Shown here: in pieces, positions 60,025 to 64,000 of the stretch | How the letters are laid out: the number at the start of each line of letters is the position of its first letter | Numbering within the stretch: position 1 is the stretch's first letter | Assembly (NCBI RefSeq): GCF_001598555.1 | Contig: NZ_BCZE01000006.1 | Coordinates: forward strand, 1 to 64,000 | Direction: 5' to 3' | From: Novosphingobium rosa NBRC 15208 | GTDB taxonomy: Bacteria > Pseudomonadota > Alphaproteobacteria > Sphingomonadales > Sphingomonadaceae | Length of the DNA: 64,000 bases | Notes under the pieces: generated by a model | Databases searched by the model: none | What the model was told of the DNA's origin: nothing | The model's input: only the letters and a program-made list of their open reading frames with translations | Made by a program: the position numbers and the translations under genes

Positions 60025-63018
60025 TCACCGCTTCTTCTTGGCGGCGGCCTCCGCCAGACCGGCCGGCACCTGCGCCTTGTCGCCGATGACAGCCACACGC
60101 AGCGGCGCGCCGGGCGTCAGATATTTGGCGGCCAGTTGCTGGATCGCCTCGGGGCTGACGCCGGTATAATCCACGAGCAGGCTGCGGATCGCGTTGTAGC
60201 GCTGCGGTTCCTGCGTGGCGCCCTCGATCTGCTGCATGAAGAAGGCGGTGCTGGACCCGGCGCGCTGGATCTGCTGGCGCAGCGGCTCGACCACGCGCTC
60301 CAGCTCGTCGGGCGTGACGGGCTTGGCGACCAGATCCGCGGCAATCTCGCGCGCGGTGGCGAAGAAGGTCGGCACCACCTCTGGCTGGACAATGGCCGTG
60401 GCGGTGATCGTGCCGCCATTGGTGAGATCAAGCGGCCAGTCGCTGCTGACCTGCGGGGCATAGCTGGCCCCGGCCTTCTCACGCATGGCCTGCATCATGC
60501 GCAGGGCAAAAACCTGCCCCAGCACATCGAGCTGGCGCGATTCGCGCAGCAAGGTGGTGCCGCCGCTGGTCGGCCAGCTGACCACCGCCGCGGCCTGCCC
60601 CGGATCGCCATCATGACGCAGCACGATGGGCCCGGGCGGCGAGAGCGGCGGCAGCACGCTGGCGGGCAGCGTGTCGGCGGGCAGGCTGCCGCGCGTTGGC
60701 AAGGCGCCGAAGGTGCGGCGCAGCGAGTCCAGCGCCTTGTCGCGGTTGAAATCGCCGAAGATCTGCACCTCGACCGGACCCTGCTTGAGGATCGGCTCCC
60801 ACACGGCGCGGAACTGCTCGGGGGTGGCGGCAGTGATCTGCTCGGGCGTGGGGGCGGCGAAGCGCGGATCGCCACCGCGCTGCAGCGATTTGAGATCGCG
60901 CTCAAGCACGCCCTGCGGGCTGGAGGAGAAGCTGCTGTACTGCACCTTGGCCGCGGCCTGAGCGCGCTTGAAGGGCGCATGATCCCAGCGCGGATCGGCC
61001 AGCTTGTCGGCAAAAAGATAAAGCTGGTCGCCCAGATCTTCCGCCCGCGTGTCGGCGGAGAAGGTGAAGAAGCTTTCGTCGGACTTCAGTTCAAAGCCCA
61101 TCTTGCGGCCGGTGGAGATGCGATCCAGCTCCTCCTGCCCCAGATTGCCCTCGCCCGAACCGACCAGCGCCATGCTGCCCAGCAGGGCGTAGACATCGTT
61201 CTTGGCGTCAAACGCACGCTGACCGGCGCCGAAGCGCACCTTCACCGTCACGCGGCCCGGATCGTCCTGGGTGGGCCACAGCTGCACCTTCACGCCATTG
61301 GCGAAATCGACCTGCTCGATGCCGCGCAGGGGCGTCTGGCTGTCGGCCACCTCCTGCTGGGGCGTGCCGATGGGCGGCAGATCCTTGAAGGAGACCACCT
61401 TTTCGGCCAGCCGCGCATGAGCATCGGGCGTCGCCTTCTGCATCAGGGCGAGTTTCAGATCCTCGCTGGTGCCGTCCTTGGCATCGGGCGTGACGTAAAG
61501 GGCGCGGATGGCGCGCCCCTGAAACAGCTTGCGCCCATGTTCCAGAATGGCTTCGGGGGTGAAGAGCGGGATCGACTGCTTGAAGATATCCAGCACCACC
61601 TCGGGGCTGGCCACGGTCTCGTGAATGTCGAGCGCCTGCACCAGATCGTCGGCCAGGCGGCCACCGGGCTGAAGCGCGCGCTGCTGCACCGCGCTTTCGA
61701 AGGCGACGTTGATCTCGGCCACTTCGCGCGCGATCTCATCGGGGCTTGGCGGGGTGGCCAGCGCATCGGCGATCACCGCGCGCACATCGCGCAGGGCGGC
61801 CTGCCAGTCGCCATCGATGGGCTGGATCGACACAAACGTGCCATCCACGCTGCGGCTCTGGTTCTGCTGGTTGACCGAGGCGGTGAGATAGCTCGCCCCG
61901 GCGCGCGCGCGCGCCTCGAGGCGGCGGTTGATGATGGCCTGCGCCACCTGATCGATCATCAGCCCCTGATTGTAGGTGACGGTGTCCTGCTTCTCATGCC
62001 AGGGGCGCAGCACCGCCATCTGCAGTGCGCGCGGCGCTGAAGGCTCCACCAGAACGCGGGCATAGGTGACCGGATTGGCCGGATCGCCGCCGATGGGCGC
62101 GGCAGGCTCGCCGAAATCGGGAGCGGGCGTGTGCTTGCCCTGCACCGGCCAGTCGGCGAACCATTTCTGGATCAGCGCGGCCATCAGGCGCGGGTCGGCA
62201 TCGCCCGAGACGATGATCGCGGCGTTTTCCGGGCGATACCAGCGGTCATGGAAGGCGCGGACGCTGTCCTGATGCGCGGCCTCAAGGGTGGCGGCGCTAC
62301 CGATGGTGGCGTGATCGGCCAGCGGCTGGCCGTCGGCGATCATTTCGCGCAGGGCATTCGAGATATGCTCCTGCGTGCCGCCGCGTTCGCGCTTTTCAGC
62401 CAGCACGATGGGCACTTCGGTGCGGATATCGCTTTCCGACAGATTCGGCGCGGCCATCATCCCCGAGAGCAGTTTGAAGCTTTCATCCAGCGTCTGGGGC
62501 GTGGCGTTGGGCAGGTCGATCTTGAAGACGGTGGCGGTGCTGCTGGTCTCGGCATTGGTGTCGCTGCCAAGGGTGGCGCCAAGGCGCTGCCAGGTGGGGA
62601 TCGCCTCGTTCTGGCCGAGATACTTGGACTGGCGGAAGACCAGATGCTCGATCAGATGGGCGTAACCGGCTTCTTCAGGCTTTTCGTAAAGGCTGCCGAC
62701 ATCCATGCGAATACGAATGGAAACCTGCCCCGGCGGCACCGAATTGGCGCGCACGGCCCAGCGCAGACCGTTCTCCAGCGTACCGAAAGCCCATTCCTTG
62801 TCATGCGGAATGTCGCTGCCCTGATAGAGCCACGGATCGTCCTGAGCGGGCAGCGGCGGCAGCGCGGAGGGCGGGATCGCCGCGGGCGCCGCGGCGGCGG
62901 GCCGGGCAGCCGCTTTCGCTTGCGGCCGGGCGGGCGCCGCCCCCGGCATGGCGACCAGAACGGCCAGCGGAATCAGCAGGAAGAGCGGACGGCGAGCGAC
63001 GCGGGAAGCACGGTTCAT
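60025..63018 (-). CDS. M16 family metallopeptidase (pitrilysin-like, two-domain), exported
   Basis: The 997-residue protein has an N-terminal membrane/signal segment (RRPLFLLIPLAVLVAMPGAA), a Pro/Ala-rich linker, a catalytic M16 domain with the inverted zinc motif HLIEH (H121, E124, H125) and a further glutamate downstream (LAEKRERGG), and a non-catalytic second half. It likely degrades short peptides in the periplasm. ATG 63018 starts a better signal than TTG 63042. The gene stands alone. Confidence 0.9.
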   Translation of the reverse strand: MNRASRVARRPLFLLIPLAVLVAMPGAAPARPQAKAAARPAAAAPAAIPPSALPPLPAQDDPWLYQGSDIPHDKEWAFGTLENGLRWAVRANSVPPGQVSIRIRMDVGSLYEKPEEAGYAHLIEHLVFRQSKYLGQNEAIPTWQRLGATLGSDTNAETSSTATVFKIDLPNATPQTLDESFKLLSGMMAAPNLSESDIRTEVPIVLAEKRERGGTQEHISNALREMIADGQPLADHATIGSAATLEAAHQDSVRAFHDRWYRPENAAIIVSGDADPRLMAALIQKWFADWPVQGKHTPAPDFGEPAAPIGGDPANPVTYARVLVEPSAPRALQMAVLRPWHEKQDTVTYNQGLMIDQVAQAIINRRLEARARAGASYLTASVNQQNQSRSVDGTFVSIQPIDGDWQAALRDVRAVIADALATPPSPDEIAREVAEINVAFESAVQQRALQPGGRLADDLVQALDIHETVASPEVVLDIFKQSIPLFTPEAILEHGRKLFQGRAIRALYVTPDAKDGTSEDLKLALMQKATPDAHARLAEKVVSFKDLPPIGTPQQEVADSQTPLRGIEQVDFANGVKVQLWPTQDDPGRVTVKVRFGAGQRAFDAKNDVYALLGSMALVGSGEGNLGQEELDRISTGRKMGFELKSDESFFTFSADTRAEDLGDQLYLFADKLADPRWDHAPFKRAQAAAKVQYSSFSSSPQGVLERDLKSLQRGGDPRFAAPTPEQITAATPEQFRAVWEPILKQGPVEVQIFGDFNRDKALDSLRRTFGALPTRGSLPADTLPASVLPPLSPPGPIVLRHDGDPGQAAAVVSWPTSGGTTLLRESRQLDVLGQVFALRMMQAMREKAGASYAPQVSSDWPLDLTNGGTITATAIVQPEVVPTFFATAREIAADLVAKPVTPDELERVVEPLRQQIQRAGSSTAFFMQQIEGATQEPQRYNAIRSLLVDYTGVSPEAIQQLAAKYLTPGAPLRVAVIGDKAQVPAGLAEAAAKKKR

Positions 63019-63273
63019 GAACCGATCTATAGGGTCGCCCAAGCTTAAGGGCCAGTGAATAGAATTGTCTGCCCCACAGGGACATCAGGGAACAATTTCA
63101 GACAGGCCGAAAGTCTATACGCGACGAATCGCGGACTTTCGTTCATCCTCTGGCCAGAATGGGGTGAGCATAGCTTCCAGAGCTGTCCCATCTTTTGGTG
63201 CAACCGATGCAACGAACGCCCCTTGACCCCCATGCACCGCGCCCTACATGCGCAGCAGCAGGAAAGGCGCCTC

Positions 63274-63849
63274 ATGTTCATTGAAACCGAAACCACCCCG
63301 AACCCCGCAAGCCTGAAGTTTCTTCCCGGCCAGCAGGTGATGCCCGCCGGCTCGCGCGAGTTCACCAATGACGAGGAAGCCGCTGCTTCGCCGCTGGCCG
63401 AAGCGCTTTTCTCGCTGGGCGATGTGACCAACGTCTTCTTCGGGCGCGATTTCATCGCGGTGACGGCGGGCGAAGGCGTCGACTGGTCGGCCCTGAAGCC
63501 GCAGGTGGTGGCGATCCTGCTGGATCACTTCATTTCGGGCGCGCCGCTGTTCGCCGCCGCCAGCGCCGATTTCAAGGTGCCCGGCGAGGATGACGAGGAT
63601 CTGGGCGATGCCCCCGAGGACGCCGACATCATCGACCAGATCAAGGATCTGCTGGAAACCCGCATCCGCCCCGCCGTCGCCAATGATGGCGGCGATGTGC
63701 TCTATCGCGGTTACCGCGAGGGTGTGGTGTTCCTGAAGATGCAGGGCGCCTGCTCTGGCTGCCCTTCGTCGAGCGCCACGCTCAAGAACGGCATCGAAAG
63801 CCTGATCAAGTATTACGTGCCGGAGGTGACCGAGGTTCGTGCTGCCTGA
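63274..63849 (+). CDS. nfuA: Nfu-type iron-sulfur cluster carrier
   Basis: The 191-residue protein has an N-terminal Nfu_N domain (MFIETETTPNPASLKFLPGQ) and a C-terminal NifU-like domain with DNGG-type VANDGGDVLYRGY and the cluster ligands C160 and C163 in GACSGCPSS. It carries [4Fe-4S] clusters to client apoproteins. ATG 63274 matches the universal family start. The downstream tsaB start overlaps its last codons. Confidence 0.94.
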   Translation: MFIETETTPNPASLKFLPGQQVMPAGSREFTNDEEAAASPLAEALFSLGDVTNVFFGRDFIAVTAGEGVDWSALKPQVVAILLDHFISGAPLFAAASADFKVPGEDDEDLGDAPEDADIIDQIKDLLETRIRPAVANDGGDVLYRGYREGVVFLKMQGACSGCPSSSATLKNGIESLIKYYVPEVTEVRAA

Positions 63850-64000
63850 TACCGCCTTTTCCTTGCGCAAGGGCCGAGTTCTGGCCGTGGAATGCGCGAC
63901 AGAAGCCTGTTCCGTCGCCCTGTTTCAGGATGGCGCGCTGATCGCGGGCGAGTTCCGCCAGCTGGGGCGCGGTCATGCCGAGGCTCTGGTGCCGATGATC
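63839..64000 (+). CDS. tsaB: tRNA threonylcarbamoyladenosine biosynthesis protein TsaB (partial)
   Basis: The first 54 codons, from GTG 63839, read RVLAVECATEACSVALFQDG and end with L-G-R-G-H-A-E-A-L-V-P-M-I, the ASKHA-fold start of TsaB/YeaZ. It partners TsaD in making t6A in tRNA. It overlaps nfuA by 11 bases and runs off the window end. Confidence 0.88.
   Translation, partial: MLPDTAFSLRKGRVLAVECATEACSVALFQDGALIAGEFRQLGRGHAEALVPMI

Noticed and set aside
1..64000. CRISPR arrays, rRNA, tRNA, insertion-sequence transposases and prophage genes
   Set aside because: None was recognised by eye: no regularly spaced repeats, no cloverleaf with a CCA end, no transposase or phage proteins. A tRNA scan would settle the tRNA point.

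Overview
The window is high-GC DNA with dense, mostly operonic genes. The best fit is a sphingomonad alphaproteobacterium, Novosphingobium-like. The reasons are a ferulate operon of the ferB-ferA type with an NDP-forming synthetase, SapC and DUF6771 proteins, an EcfG/PhyR/NepR general stress response, and a bacteriophytochrome with an HWE-type kinase. This placement rests on gene content only. Nearly all long ORFs on the opposite strand of real genes are high-GC shadows and are left out.

Layout. 1-5 kb: DUF3237 protein, then ferulate catabolism (ferB, ferA, an aromatic-acid MFS transporter) behind an 18-bp perfect palindrome. 5-11 kb: HxlR/NAD(P)-binding pair, SapC, DUF6771, an APC permease, bestrophin and small membrane proteins. 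12-23 kb: XRE-type regulator, GH3 beta-glucosidase with a TetR regulator, aldo-keto reductase, DUF4142 lipoprotein, CFA synthase, MFS, aldose epimerase and DUF4403. 23-40 kb: the stress section. It holds a ferritin-like protein, GlsB, a CHASE3 kinase/receiver/receiver-HisKA_2 operon, ecfG, phyR, a nepR-like ORF, a glycosyltransferase-GH130 operon, bphO-bphP and a CsbD protein. 40-53 kb: hydrolase, Asp/Glu racemase, oxidoreductase/HxlR, asparaginase-like protein, ilvD, LysR/DODA/azoreductase, YceI, Gfo/Idh/MocA, and a hybrid kinase/LuxR regulator pair. 53-64 kb: CocE hydrolase, quinone oxidoreductase, LysE, class II DAHP synthase, M16 peptidase, nfuA, and the start of tsaB.

Two signals stand out. 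First, sites reading GGAAC-N16-[C/T][A/G]TT, the form expected for an EcfG-type sigma factor, lie upstream of at least nine transcription units between 11.3 and 32.2 kb, with near-matches upstream of phyR and csbD. One site is an inverted repeat able to fire in both directions. Another, a perfect GGAAC-N16-CGTT, precedes no gene but is followed about 90 bases later by a terminator-like hairpin, which suggests a stress-induced small RNA. The window therefore looks like a physically clustered general stress response: regulators, candidate sensor kinases including a light sensor, and effectors for membrane lipid, iron and polysaccharide.

Second, a family of composite intergenic repeats occurs at seven places: about 12.7, 21.6, 43.2, 43.9, 53.2, 53.8 and 57.0 kb. 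A complete copy is about 230-260 bp and carries three nested palindromes. The outer hairpins differ in sequence between copies but keep perfect pairing. Copies sit at gene 3' ends, often between convergent genes, and occur in both orientations.
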